From contig NZ_FTPR01000001.1 of NCBI RefSeq assembly GCF_900156505.1, forward strand, positions 1 to 64,000: a DNA stretch of 64,000 nucleotides, given 5' to 3'. This DNA comes from Yoonia rosea. Its GTDB lineage: Bacteria > Pseudomonadota > Alphaproteobacteria > Rhodobacterales > Rhodobacteraceae. Position 1 is the stretch's first letter, and the number at the start of each line of letters is the position of its first letter. The translations under genes were made by a program, and so were the position numbers. Below, piece by piece: positions 25,143 to 34,488 of this stretch. Under the pieces are notes generated by a model. That model made no database searches. It was given only the letters and a program-made list of their open reading frames with translations, and had not been told where the DNA came from.

Positions 25143-26606
25143 ATGACGAAAACTCTGATCCAAGGCGCAAAGGTTTTGGTGGAAAACGACCACTTTGCTG
25201 ATGTGTCATTACTGATTGACCAAGACCGGATCGCGGCGATCCTGCCAGCGGGCGAAACCGTGGCAGATGCGAAACCGTTGGACGCCACCGGACGCATTAT
25301 TATTCCCGGCCTTGTCAACGGACATACCCATTCGCATGGCGCATTGGCGCGCGGTGGTGTGCCAGACGATGCAATCCTTGAAACATTCCTGTCAGGATCG
25401 GCGTGGCTCAACCTTGGCCGCAGTCACGATGATCTGGCTTTGTGTGCGCAGCTGTCGGCGGTAGAGTTGATCCGCAAAGGCTGTACCAGTTGTTTTGATC
25501 TGTTTATCGAACTGCCCGGTCCGACGGTTGAAGGGACACATGCGGTGGCCCAAGCTTATCATGATGTGGGCCTGCGCGCAGTTGTGGCACCGATGATTGC
25601 GGACCAGACGATCTATCAAGCCGTGCCCGGACTGCTTGATGCCTTTGAGGGTCCGTTAAAAGACGCCGTCGCCGCAATAACGCTTCCCGACTGGCACAGC
25701 ACAATGGCTGTCTGCGATCAGGCACTCCGTAACTGGCCCGTGCCGATGGGCCGCGTCCGCCCGGGGCTTGGGCCAACGATCCCGCTGCACTGCTCAGACG
25801 CTTTCCTGCAGGCCTGCGCCCATCTGTCCAATGACATCGCAATCCCGCTCCAGACGCATCTGGCCGAAACACGATTGCAGCAAGTGATGGCGCAACGCAA
25901 ATTCGGCACATCTCTTGGTGAACATCTGTCCAGACTAGGCGTCCTGTCACCCCGGTTCAGCGGCGCACATGGCGTTTGGCTGTCCAATACGGAAATGACG
26001 CTGCTGGCCCAGGCCGAGGCAGGCATCTCGCATAACCCGATGAGCAACCTCCGGCTCGGCTCTGGGATCGCCCCTTTGCGCCGCCTAGCCGATGCAGGTG
26101 TGACCATGGGGATCGGCACCGACGCAAGCAATACATCCGACGGCCAGAACATGTTCGAGGCCATGCGCCTTGCCACGACTCTCAGCCGCGCAAACACATC
26201 TGACAGCGATCAATGGGTGCGCACGACAGAGGCATTTGATATGGCGACGCGCGGCAGCGCACGGCTGCTGGGGTTCGATAACGTGGGGCAGATTGCCCAA
26301 GGCTGGGCCGCCGATCTGGTGTTCCTCGATCAGAGCTATTGTCACTACACACCGCAGCGCACGACGCTGGACCAGATTGTCTTTGCAGAAACCGGCGCTG
26401 CTGTGCGCGAAGTGATCATCGCAGGCCAAATGGTCTTTGCCGACGACCAGATCCTGACACTGGACGAATCCGCCCTGCGCCAACGCGCTTTGGTCGCAGC
26501 CGAACGCATCAGCCACGTCAACGCAGAGGCGCGTATGATGAACGCCGCTGCGGCCGAAGTGGTCAAAGGCTTTTGCCACAGCCATTGCACAGCTCATCTT
26601 CCTTAA
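25143..26606 (+). CDS. TRZ/ATZ-type amidohydrolase (deaminase)
   Basis: A 487-aa metal-dependent amidohydrolase of the AtzA/TrzN/8-oxoguanine deaminase group. The metal ligands are visible: GHTHSHG (HxH), QTHLAET, GAHGVWLS and GTDASNTSDG. It probably hydrolyses an amino or ring amide group on a purine, pyrimidine or triazine-like compound. The start is ATG 25143; the longer frame begins inside the terminator hairpin and was rejected. The SnoaL-like gene follows after 15 nt. Confidence 0.88.
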   Translation: MTKTLIQGAKVLVENDHFADVSLLIDQDRIAAILPAGETVADAKPLDATGRIIIPGLVNGHTHSHGALARGGVPDDAILETFLSGSAWLNLGRSHDDLALCAQLSAVELIRKGCTSCFDLFIELPGPTVEGTHAVAQAYHDVGLRAVVAPMIADQTIYQAVPGLLDAFEGPLKDAVAAITLPDWHSTMAVCDQALRNWPVPMGRVRPGLGPTIPLHCSDAFLQACAHLSNDIAIPLQTHLAETRLQQVMAQRKFGTSLGEHLSRLGVLSPRFSGAHGVWLSNTEMTLLAQAEAGISHNPMSNLRLGSGIAPLRRLADAGVTMGIGTDASNTSDGQNMFEAMRLATTLSRANTSDSDQWVRTTEAFDMATRGSARLLGFDNVGQIAQGWAADLVFLDQSYCHYTPQRTTLDQIVFAETGAAVREVIIAGQMVFADDQILTLDESALRQRALVAAERISHVNAEARMMNAAAAEVVKGFCHSHCTAHLP

Positions 26607-26621
26607 TGAAAAGAGTAGAAC

Positions 26622-27047
26622 ATGGACCAGAAAACTGACCCCGCAATCGCCGCAAAAGGCATTGTCGAAGCTTATCTTGAACGCTCGATGGTGCCTGACC
26701 CCGAGGGTGCGCGCGCCTATGTGTCGGATGATTTTGACATCACCTTTACCGGTGGCCGCAAATTTACCGGGCCGGACCAGACGGCCGCGTTTAACGCCAA
26801 GCGGTATAAATGGGTAAAGAAAAAATTCCTGCGCACCGACGCCGCCCATGATCCGGCAACAGGGGATGTGCATGTCTACAATACGGGCTATCTTTATGGT
26901 GAATGGCTTGACGGCACGACCTTCGAAACCAACCGCTATATGGACAGTTTTATTGTCCGCAACGGTCAGATCGTCAGCACACATGTCTGGAACGACAGCG
27001 CAGAAATCCTGCTTGATAAGGCAGGCTTGTCCGAGGCCCCACTATGA
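26622..27047 (+). CDS. SnoaL/NTF2-like protein
   Basis: A 141-aa protein with the cone-shaped NTF2/SnoaL fold pattern: N-terminal helix VEAYLERSMVPDP, then VSDDFDITFTGGRKFTG and a C-terminal sheet (SFIVRNGQIVSTHVWNDSA). Such proteins are isomerases, hydrolases or binding partners. It is placed between the amidohydrolase and the deacetylase and overlaps the latter (ATGA), so it likely takes part in the same pathway. Function unknown. Confidence 0.8.
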   Translation: MDQKTDPAIAAKGIVEAYLERSMVPDPEGARAYVSDDFDITFTGGRKFTGPDQTAAFNAKRYKWVKKKFLRTDAAHDPATGDVHVYNTGYLYGEWLDGTTFETNRYMDSFIVRNGQIVSTHVWNDSAEILLDKAGLSEAPL

Positions 27048-27925
27048 TCCAACTGAAGACCCACGACCGATACGACTACTCCGCCATTACAGCCAGACCG
27101 GACTACACATGGCCCGGCGGCAAACGGTTGGCCGTCTATATCGGCCTGAATCTCGAACACTTTGCCTTTGGTGAAGGGCTGGGGGCCGAACTGGCACCCG
27201 GTGGACCACAACCCGACGTTCTGAACTACGCATGGCGCGACTATGGCAACCGTGTTGGCGCGTGGCGCATGCTTGAAATGTTCGATGCGATGAACCTGCC
27301 TGCAAGCGTTCTGGCCAATTCGGTGATGTATGATTACGCCCCCGATCTGATGGCGGCATTCAGCGCGCGTGGCGATGAAATAGTGGGGCATGGCCGCACC
27401 AATTCGGAACGTCAAAGCACCCTGTCGCCTGCGGAAGAAGAAGCCCTGATTGTTGAAGCGACCGAGGTTTTGACCAAGGCGGAAGGAAAAGGCCCGAAAG
27501 GCTGGCTCTCACCATGGATCGCGGAAAGTCCCGTCACACCGGATTTGCTGAAGAAGGCGGGCTATGACTACACCTTGAACTGGTGCATGGACGACCAACC
27601 CGTCTGGATGAGGACCGCGCATGGACCCCTTTTGTCCATCCCATACCCGCAAGAAGCCAACGACATCCCATCAATTGTTGCGCGTAAAGACGGTGCTGCG
27701 GCGTTTGCCGATATTCTGATCGACACGTTTGACGAGATGCTGGAACAATCGAAAGCGCAACCCTTAGTGATGGGCATTGCTTTACATCCCTACCTTGTTG
27801 GCCAACCCTACCGCCTGCGCCACCTTCGCCGCGCTTTGACCCACATTTGCCAACACCGTGATGACATCTGGATCACCCAAGCGGGTGAGATCTATGATGT
27901 TGTCTGCAAACAAATGGATGCGTAA
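27044..27925 (+). CDS. polysaccharide deacetylase-family protein, PuuE/allantoinase-like
   Basis: A 293-aa carbohydrate esterase 4-like protein. The pattern WPGGKRLAVYIGLNLEHF at the start and ARGDEIVGHGRTNSERQS resemble the PuuE group (metal-independent allantoinase and related ring hydrolases) rather than sugar deacetylases. It likely opens or trims an N-heterocyclic ring or ureide produced by the amidohydrolase. The start overlaps the SnoaL-like gene by 4 nt. It is the last gene of the cluster; no clear terminator follows. Confidence 0.82.
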   Translation: MIQLKTHDRYDYSAITARPDYTWPGGKRLAVYIGLNLEHFAFGEGLGAELAPGGPQPDVLNYAWRDYGNRVGAWRMLEMFDAMNLPASVLANSVMYDYAPDLMAAFSARGDEIVGHGRTNSERQSTLSPAEEEALIVEATEVLTKAEGKGPKGWLSPWIAESPVTPDLLKKAGYDYTLNWCMDDQPVWMRTAHGPLLSIPYPQEANDIPSIVARKDGAAAFADILIDTFDEMLEQSKAQPLVMGIALHPYLVGQPYRLRHLRRALTHICQHRDDIWITQAGEIYDVVCKQMDA

Positions 27926-28230
27926 GCCTGAAACCGATTGAACACCGCGTTGCGCGCTTTTGTAGCGAAGGCCGAACGGATTATGTGCATAGATCACAAG
28001 TTTTGCGCCAAAAAATAAATGACAGAATCCGAAATTTTAATGACCCGAAGCATGCGAGCGTAAGGTCTCAAGCAGATTTTCTCCTCCGTAGAACTGAGGA
28101 GATCAACACGACAAACTCTACGTCAGCTTCCAACCGGACGGGTGCCGCCGGCTCGCGACTGCAGCGAACGTCGGCTTTCCGCCCCTCTTACCGATAAATG
28201 CGTGTTTGGTGCAGCTCATTGAAACAGTGT
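27926..28230. other. intergenic region, no gene seen
   Basis: About 300 nt without a supported gene. A short inverted repeat CTCCTC/GAGGAG is at 28081-28101. It leads into the tRNA-tail repeat at 28,231, and base composition becomes more A/T rich here. Confidence 0.4.
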
Positions 28231-28310
28231 CCAAATCGAGCTCCCGCAACCAACAAACCCCACCCAGAACAACACGATAACAGCCACTATCAGGTGGCCG
28301 GTGGCGTGCC
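28231..28310 (+). repeat. diverged copy of the tRNA-fMet 3' end and tail
   Basis: Matches 71-150 without gaps at about 62 of 80 positions by hand count, with the exact 15-nt block CTCCCGCAACCAACA at 28241-28255. The 5' part of the tRNA is absent, so it is not a functional tRNA. It marks the right edge of the 0.1-28.2 kb segment and the left edge of the glycan locus. It may be an attachment-site scar or the tail of a lost rrn/tRNA unit. Confidence 0.7.
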
Positions 28311-28513
28311 GAAAGATGCACTGGGAGCACTCCGGAAGCAATAACGACAAAATCGGCAGCGTAGCAACACGGCACAATCCCCAAACGTGGTCCCAACAAT
28401 ACAAACGGCATCAAGACGAACAATACGCGGAGAGCACCGGCCAACTATGATGCGGCTGTCCCGCTTCATCACAACCAGTTTTTGCGCAAAGTGACTGGAC
28501 TAGGGCAGACCGG
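28311..28513. other. intergenic region after the tRNA-like repeat
   Basis: About 200 nt with no supported coding sequence on either strand. An open frame on the minus strand (28,118-28,444) runs through the repeat and is not believable as a gene. Confidence 0.35.
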
Positions 28514-29653
28514 TTATTGAGGACCGCGCCTCATCTTCTCTTCAAGCTTTGCCATTAGCGTGGCCTGATCCAAGTGTTGGACTGCAAAAGCTCGCGCCTG
28601 ATTGCGCATCTCGGCGAGCTCCTGCTCCGTGAGCATTGCCGCTGACTTTACAGCCGAACAAAACGCAGATGGATCGCTCTCTGGAACAACGAAACCTGTC
28701 AGACCGTTTTGCAAGGCTTCTGGTATGCCAGCGTGGTCGGTCGCTACAACGATTGCTCCAGCTGCCATGGCTTCTTGCAAGACCATTGGCAGGCCTTCTG
28801 TATCACCATTTTCGGCTGTCTTTGATGGGACCAATACGAACTCGGCATTCGCCATTTCGGACTGAACTTCTTTATGATCGACATGCCCAAGAAATGTGAC
28901 CCTGTCTGTGAGCCCCAATTCCGCTGCGCGCGCCAAACAAGCTGCATGCAACTCACCGTTTCCGATCATCCTAAAATGGGCAGTTTGTTTTGACGCGGCA
29001 ACTTTGGAGAATGCCTCCAAGGCGAGAAGTGGCTGTTTCTTGTGGACGAAACGCCCGACAAAAAGGTACCGCCCAGAAACTTTAGAGCCCGGCTTAACGC
29101 GCTGTGTATCGACACCGCTTGGGATCACATGTGCGTTCTCGTGGATTACCCCGCGTGCGGCGAGTTCGTCCAATAGAAACTGCGACACCGCAAAAACACC
29201 TGCTGCGTGTTTCAGCATTTTGCGATAATCTGCAGCGCGGCCTCGTTTTCGCAAATGCTTTGACGCATCGGCGCCACGGAAATAGACATAAAAGGGTAGC
29301 CCGGTCATCATCGCCGCACGATATACCGGTAAGGCATGATGACCGAACTCGGCGAGGACGACCTGTGCTTTTTCGGCCTGCAAGAAGGCGCAAATCTCCT
29401 GCGTTTCGCGCCGCGATGCAACCTTAGTGCTCTGCTGACATGCCATGCGCCAAATCAGAGAGGCATAATGAGGCAATGCACCAATGCCTTTCGGCCGCAG
29501 GAGCCAGACATGCAGTGGTTTTCCGATAGGATCTAATCCGTTCGACTTTCTGGATAATACAATCGTGTTTCCGCCGAATAGATTGGCAATGTGATGATTG
29601 ACCTGTGTTTCACCGGCTTCATAGTAATTGCCTGTTGCTATACAAATCCTCAT
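28514..29653 (-). CDS. glycosyltransferase family 4 protein
   Basis: A 379-aa GT-B glycosyltransferase transferring a sugar from a nucleotide donor. The C-terminal donor domain has GRYLFVGRFVHKKQPLLALE and the GT4 E(x)7E-like segment around EGLPMVLQEAMAAG. The ATG at 29653 overlaps the stop of the GT25 gene (ATGA); the frame starts one codon earlier with TTG. It is the second gene of a two-gene minus operon. It probably builds a surface glycan or lipopolysaccharide. Confidence 0.88.
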   Translation of the reverse strand: MRICIATGNYYEAGETQVNHHIANLFGGNTIVLSRKSNGLDPIGKPLHVWLLRPKGIGALPHYASLIWRMACQQSTKVASRRETQEICAFLQAEKAQVVLAEFGHHALPVYRAAMMTGLPFYVYFRGADASKHLRKRGRAADYRKMLKHAAGVFAVSQFLLDELAARGVIHENAHVIPSGVDTQRVKPGSKVSGRYLFVGRFVHKKQPLLALEAFSKVAASKQTAHFRMIGNGELHAACLARAAELGLTDRVTFLGHVDHKEVQSEMANAEFVLVPSKTAENGDTEGLPMVLQEAMAAGAIVVATDHAGIPEALQNGLTGFVVPESDPSAFCSAVKSAAMLTEQELAEMRNQARAFAVQHLDQATLMAKLEEKMRRGPQ

Positions 29654-30438
29654 CAATCGGCGCGCTGCTTAGTTGGTTTCGGCCACCCTTGTGGGTGAAC
29701 GAGATAAGCGGCGCGTCGGAAATAAGATGCAACTTTCCAAAAAAAGTGTGGGATCCTCTTGTACAGACTGGGTTTCTTGAGGTCGGTGTTGTTTTCGCCA
29801 ACGATCTGGCTCAGACCAAAATCCTCGATATGGCTGGGAAATGGTTCGAGACCGGCAAGCCGGTAGTCATGTGCATAAAACCGGCCTATCTCATGCTCGA
29901 ACGGCAGACGCATGTTCTCGATTGTTGCACTGATCCTACCGGCCACATCCGCCTTTATCAGATAACATCCGTTACCGGTGAATCTTCCCAGATAACCGTT
30001 GATGTTCCATCTGCCAGCTTGCCCCCGCCTAAGTGGAAATTTGGCACGTGTTGCGTTCAATCTAAGAATGTCCCAGCATTCTGCGGCAGACAAAGAAGCC
30101 TCCAGAGCTTCGACAAAGTCGTCGTGCAAGACAATATCATCTTCCAGAATGAGGCCGACTGGATACTCCGAAGCAGCCAACTCTTTCCAGACTGAAAGAT
30201 GCGAATAATAGCATCCTACTTTGCCGGGCAAAAGATATTGCCCCATACTTCGCTCATACGCCTGAGAATCCACCTTTTTCCGCAAGGACTCAGAGATACG
30301 TGCCCCGTCTATTGCGGAAAATCGGGTAAATGCGATCCCATGTGCCTCAAGGCTCATGCGCATACGCTCCATGCGCTCTGGTGATCTATCCAGATTGATC
30401 ACCCAGACCTTCAGATCATTTCGCGTAAAATTGGTCAA
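29653..30438 (-). CDS. glycosyltransferase family 25 protein
   Basis: A 261-aa LPS-type GT25 enzyme: VWVINLDRSPERMERM at the start, GCYYSHLSVWKEL in the middle and LILEDDIVL, the acidic donor-binding motif. The start is probably TTG at 30438 with AAAGG upstream; no ATG lies near. It overlaps the GT4 gene and diverges from the sulfotransferase gene across about 150 nt that must hold both promoters. Family members add galactose or related sugars to surface glycans. Confidence 0.85.
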   Translation of the reverse strand: MTNFTRNDLKVWVINLDRSPERMERMRMSLEAHGIAFTRFSAIDGARISESLRKKVDSQAYERSMGQYLLPGKVGCYYSHLSVWKELAASEYPVGLILEDDIVLHDDFVEALEASLSAAECWDILRLNATRAKFPLRRGQAGRWNINGYLGRFTGNGCYLIKADVAGRISATIENMRLPFEHEIGRFYAHDYRLAGLEPFPSHIEDFGLSQIVGENNTDLKKPSLYKRIPHFFWKVASYFRRAAYLVHPQGWPKPTKQRAD

Positions 30439-30592
30439 TGAAGAACCTTTCGATGCCTGCTTTTACTCATCGCTCAATATCAGTAAGGAATACAAATCTG
30501 TTCCTCCCTTGTATCAAGGACACTATGCTGTAGCGGAGCCGTTCGCCGAAGAATACCTGTTACACTGCCAACCCAGAGGATGTCCACAGACT

Positions 30593-31504
30593 GTGAAAGT
30601 GTCAATATTCGCTCGCTTCCTCTGTGATTGTGACGTGATCCTGCATCTGGGAGCACATCGTACAGGCACGACCTCATTGCAGTTCCAACTCGACAATGCA
30701 GCCCTGCCTCATGTTGGCGTCAGCGCCTTGACACCGCCGCGTACCGACAAACGAACAGATGATGGATTGCGAAGCGCTTTTGCAGATTTCCAACGGCTTC
30801 GTAAAAACCCTTTGCGGGCGTTTGTCAGACTTCGGATGCATAGGAACATAAAGCGGCTCATGCTGGCACGGACGACTAAGAGAGTGGTCGTTTCGGATGA
30901 GATGTTCTTGGGGCCAATATTTGGCCAGGACGGGACAAGCATCTATCCTGAAGCCGAAAAGTGGCTGAAGGATTGCGCGGCTTTTCTGGGTCCGAGTGTT
31001 TCCGAAATTCATCTGGTCGTACGGTCTTATGCCGATTTCCTGACATCAGCCTATGCAATGCGTGCGGTTTACGCAAAAGGCGTCGGCGATCTACGCATTT
31101 ACCAAAAGGAACTTGTTCGCTGTCGACGCGGTTGGCCAGAGGTTGTTGCTGACATCCGAGCAGCGTTTCCCGGTCGATCGATAAGGGTTTGGGTTTTTCC
31201 GGATAATCTGAAGGAAAACAGACTGTTTGAGGCTTTGACCGGGCTTAGTGAGGCACCGCAGAGACCAACGCATCTCAATGCGTCGGTCAGCGCCGCAGGC
31301 ATCGCACATGCCCTAGCGCACAAAAGTGATCGTGATTACGATCCTGACGACGTGCTTGCCAAGTTTCAGGACGGCGCAAGGCTCCGTGTCTTCACAGATG
31401 AGCAAAGAGCAACGCTCGACAAAAGGTTTCTTGCTGATTTGGCGCTCTTGCCCCGGGACATTGTGTCGGACACATCCAGTATTTTGATAGGAGACCCGAG
31501 GTGA
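30593..31504 (+). CDS. sulfotransferase-family protein
   Basis: About 303 aa if started at GTG 30593. The 5'-phosphosulfate-binding loop is LGAHRTGTTSLQ, and HLVVRSYADFLTSAY resembles the 3'-phosphate-binding segment, so it should transfer sulfate from PAPS to a hydroxyl. The open frame extends to 30356, over the divergent GT25 gene, but those residues look non-coding; the start is the least certain part. Its stop overlaps the start of the fusion gene (GTGA). Confidence 0.75.
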   Translation: MKVSIFARFLCDCDVILHLGAHRTGTTSLQFQLDNAALPHVGVSALTPPRTDKRTDDGLRSAFADFQRLRKNPLRAFVRLRMHRNIKRLMLARTTKRVVVSDEMFLGPIFGQDGTSIYPEAEKWLKDCAAFLGPSVSEIHLVVRSYADFLTSAYAMRAVYAKGVGDLRIYQKELVRCRRGWPEVVADIRAAFPGRSIRVWVFPDNLKENRLFEALTGLSEAPQRPTHLNASVSAAGIAHALAHKSDRDYDPDDVLAKFQDGARLRVFTDEQRATLDKRFLADLALLPRDIVSDTSSILIGDPR

Positions 31505-32883
31505 GTGATGGGCCAAACAACGGTATCAAGGTGACAGAAGGCACGACACCTGTCTGCGGTGTAAATTATATCTGCACAGGCGCAGTGTTTACAAAGGCTG
31601 GCGTGAACTCGGCCCGTTCAGTACGGAAGCACTCGCCCAACCTGCTGATAGATATTTACACGGATTCGCCCTCGGAAATCCCCGACGGTCTTTTTGATAT
31701 GGTTCATCTGATCGCTGACCCGCACCGGCGTTCAAAGGTCGACTATATGGCGAAGACGCGTTTTGATCGCTCCCTTTACCTCGATACCGACACGCGTGTC
31801 GTCACAGATATTTCCAACATGTTCGACCTTCTTGACCGGTTTGACCTTGCTATCGCGCATGCACATGAACGTAACAAGAAGGGTAATCTTGGAGGCTGGC
31901 GGTGTACGATACCGGATAACTTTCCACAACTGAACTCAGGCGTCATGGTCTATCGACGGACGCCTGTGGTGATTAACATGCTCTCTGACTGGCAAGCCGC
32001 GTTTCACACAGCCGGCTTTAACAAGGACCAGGTCACACTGAGGGAGTTGTTGTGGCTGTCAGACTTGCGGATCTATATTCTGCCCCCTGAATACAATGTC
32101 CGCTACGCCAAATATATCAAAGTCTGGGCGCCCAACGAGGCAGAACCAAAGATCCTTCACTTTGCCAGCTACCATCACGAAGTAGGTGTAATACAGGGCC
32201 TTCGTGGATGGCGGCGGCAGTTGCAGAAGTTGAAGAATGCATTTCACGATTTTAAGAAAAAGCGTAAGCATAGAGCTAAATCTCGAAAAGTTGGGCGACT
32301 AAAGCCACACCTGCCGCAGGTGTTCTGCATCGGGTTTCATAAGACGGGCACAACAAGCCTCGGCGCAGCGCTGGACACCCTGGGATATCGGACAATACAT
32401 GGAGACGGACGCGGGCTTTGGGCTGGCGCCGATGAAGGCCGTGGTCTCATTGCAAAGATTGACGCTGGCGACTACGCTTTAGATACGTTGCCGATGTTTG
32501 ACGCGTTTTTAGATAATCCTTACTTCTCGATTTGGAAGAAACTGGCAGACGCAAATCCTGAAGCACGGTTCATCCTCACACAACGCAGCCCCGACAAATG
32601 GATCGAGAGTTGCGTCCGCTATTACGGTGGCCGGCGAGTGCGCCCGATGCGCGCGTGGATGTTCGGTCAATACGCTGACCCCGCCAGCAGTCCTGAAGCG
32701 CGCGAAAAGTGGCTGGCAACCTACAACAAGCACAACGCTGACATTTTGGATTATTTTGCGGACAAACCAAACTTTTTATGTCTGAACCTAACAGAAGACG
32801 CGAGTTGGGACAGCCTCTGCGCCTTTTTGGATGAACCCAAGCCTGAACGGCCGTTTCCGTTTCTCAACTCAACCCAAAAATAG
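31501..32883 (+). CDS. glycosyltransferase-sulfotransferase fusion
   Basis: A 460-aa two-domain protein. Residues about 20-225 resemble a GT-A nucleotide-diphospho-sugar transferase (YLDTDTRV with a DxD motif at 95-97, LNSGVMVYRR). After a basic linker (about 240-270, many Lys/Arg), residues about 271-460 are a Sulfotransfer_4-like domain with FCIGFHKTGTTSLG (PAPS loop, 275-288) and RFILTQRSPDKWIES. The protein could add a sugar and sulfate on the same glycan. It starts with GTG overlapping the previous stop and is co-transcribed with the single sulfotransferase. Confidence 0.82.
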   Translation: MSDGPNNGIKVTEGTTPVCGVNYICTGAVFTKAGVNSARSVRKHSPNLLIDIYTDSPSEIPDGLFDMVHLIADPHRRSKVDYMAKTRFDRSLYLDTDTRVVTDISNMFDLLDRFDLAIAHAHERNKKGNLGGWRCTIPDNFPQLNSGVMVYRRTPVVINMLSDWQAAFHTAGFNKDQVTLRELLWLSDLRIYILPPEYNVRYAKYIKVWAPNEAEPKILHFASYHHEVGVIQGLRGWRRQLQKLKNAFHDFKKKRKHRAKSRKVGRLKPHLPQVFCIGFHKTGTTSLGAALDTLGYRTIHGDGRGLWAGADEGRGLIAKIDAGDYALDTLPMFDAFLDNPYFSIWKKLADANPEARFILTQRSPDKWIESCVRYYGGRRVRPMRAWMFGQYADPASSPEAREKWLATYNKHNADILDYFADKPNFLCLNLTEDASWDSLCAFLDEPKPERPFPFLNSTQK

Positions 32884-32974
32884 CTCACGGGTGCATCCGC
32901 CTGAGCGACCACGACACCGGTTTGTTCAAAGAAGCGATGTTCAGTGGCTCTGAGCGATTGCTGCGCAGAGCTGG

Positions 32975-34462
32975 TTACGTCGCCGCAGTCAGCGTCTCTC
33001 GCAAGTCTTTCGTCAAAACCTTGCCGTTGGCGTTGCGCGGGAGTTCGTCGAGGAAGACGACACGACTAGGCCGCTTTCCCGCAGGTAGGGCAACCTGTGC
33101 GCGGGCAAGGACGAAGTCTTCAGTCAACGCGCGGTCAGCGACAATAAATACGGCGATGTCTTCGCCGAGCGCCGGATCAGGAAAACCGACGGCCGCGCAA
33201 CTTGCGACGCCGTCGATCGACGATATGGCGACTTCGATTTCAGCGGGATAGATATTGATACCGCTGCGCAAAATCACATCAGCGCTTCGCCCGACAAGTG
33301 TCAGGAAACCGTCACTGTCTATCCTGCCCAGATCGCCTGTATAGCCCCAGCCGTCGACAATCCTGTCTCCAGTGGCGCGGCTGGCCTCTTTATAGACGGT
33401 TTCCGCAGAGGTCTGGCTGCGACACCGCACCATGCCAACCTGATTGTCAGGCAGTTCATTTCCGTCTGCGTCAACTATTTGCACCCGCACCGAGCCCAAT
33501 ACGCGACCTTCCGTATCGGGGTGTGTCAACACGTCCTCTCCGACCAGGGTCGAGACTGTACCGGAAAGGCTTGATGAAAAGCAGTGAAGAAACCCGCTCG
33601 AAAGGCGCTTTTGTGCCGCGATCTTTTGTTCTGGCAACATGCCTGCGCCACCTGTGTAAAGTAGCTGTAGATCAGGAAACATGGGCGTTTCGCGATCACC
33701 GGCAAGTTCAAGAAGATCCTGAATCATTGCTGGAACGACGAAAGCGAAGGTAATCTTTAACTCGATAAGACGTTTGGCAATCTCCTTTGCGCCAAACGTG
33801 GGCGGATGAAAGTAGATCGTATTCCCGCGCAGCAGCTGCCCCAGTGTGTGGTTGCGCGACGCCGAAAACGACAAGGGAAATGTCATGAAAGCGCGGCCAT
33901 TAACAGGATACGCGCATTCTTGCGAATAGCCCATCATACGCAAAACAAGTGCTTTATGGCTTTGCACGAAACCGATGGGTCGTCCGGTGGTCCCTGAAGT
34001 CAGGGATATCGTTGCCGGGTGCGCATATCCGCAGTAGCCGTCCGGCGGCGTGATCGGTTGCTGCGCTACCTCTGTTTCGAAATCTCGGTTCCATGCAATG
34101 ACCCGATAATCGACATTAACCGCCGGTCCATCCTGCACGATCACAGCAAGGTCAAATTCCTCTGCCAGCTTTTCACGTTCCGAAGGGCGAATGCGAAAAT
34201 CAATCGGAACGGCAACGGCGTTCAACATCCATATGGCCAACATGGAGGTAAACGAAGATATGCTGTGCCGCAACGCCACACCAACATGATCGCCGGCTTT
34301 GATCCCATGCGCTGCAAATTGATGGGCAACTTGCGCTGAATGATCCGCCAGATCACGGTAGCTGAGTTGTTTATCGCCCTCGATCAGTGCAATGCGATTG
34401 CCGTAGCGGCGTGCTGTTCCGCAAAAGAGGTCACTGATCGTGCTGTGGATCGATGCATCCAT
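32975..34462 (-). CDS. AMP-forming adenylating enzyme (acyl/aminoacyl-CoA ligase family)
   Basis: A 495-aa ANL-superfamily enzyme that activates a carboxylic acid with ATP. Motifs: ISLTSGTTGRPIGF (P-loop), WGYTGDLGRID, and the catalytic Lys in NANGKVLTKDL. Length is that of a stand-alone A domain or ligase. The ATG at 34462 is 26 nt after a gene for a carrier-thioesterase protein, which points to loading of that carrier rather than CoA. It is the last gene of a four-gene minus operon. Substrate unknown. Confidence 0.85.
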   Translation of the reverse strand: MDASIHSTISDLFCGTARRYGNRIALIEGDKQLSYRDLADHSAQVAHQFAAHGIKAGDHVGVALRHSISSFTSMLAIWMLNAVAVPIDFRIRPSEREKLAEEFDLAVIVQDGPAVNVDYRVIAWNRDFETEVAQQPITPPDGYCGYAHPATISLTSGTTGRPIGFVQSHKALVLRMMGYSQECAYPVNGRAFMTFPLSFSASRNHTLGQLLRGNTIYFHPPTFGAKEIAKRLIELKITFAFVVPAMIQDLLELAGDRETPMFPDLQLLYTGGAGMLPEQKIAAQKRLSSGFLHCFSSSLSGTVSTLVGEDVLTHPDTEGRVLGSVRVQIVDADGNELPDNQVGMVRCRSQTSAETVYKEASRATGDRIVDGWGYTGDLGRIDSDGFLTLVGRSADVILRSGINIYPAEIEVAISSIDGVASCAAVGFPDPALGEDIAVFIVADRALTEDFVLARAQVALPAGKRPSRVVFLDELPRNANGKVLTKDLRETLTAAT

Positions 34463-34488
34463 GGTGTTTTCCGCCTGATAGTCAAATA

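Noticed and set aside
28231..28310. Second tRNA-Met gene
   Set aside because: Only the 3' acceptor part and tail match; the D arm, anticodon arm and 5' acceptor strand are missing.
28118..28444. Small protein on the minus strand
   Set aside because: It runs through the tRNA-tail repeat and has no ribosome-binding site or similarity.
30356..30592. N-terminal extension of the sulfotransferase
   Set aside because: It overlaps the divergent GT25 gene start and shows no sulfotransferase features; the PAPS loop follows soon after GTG 30593.
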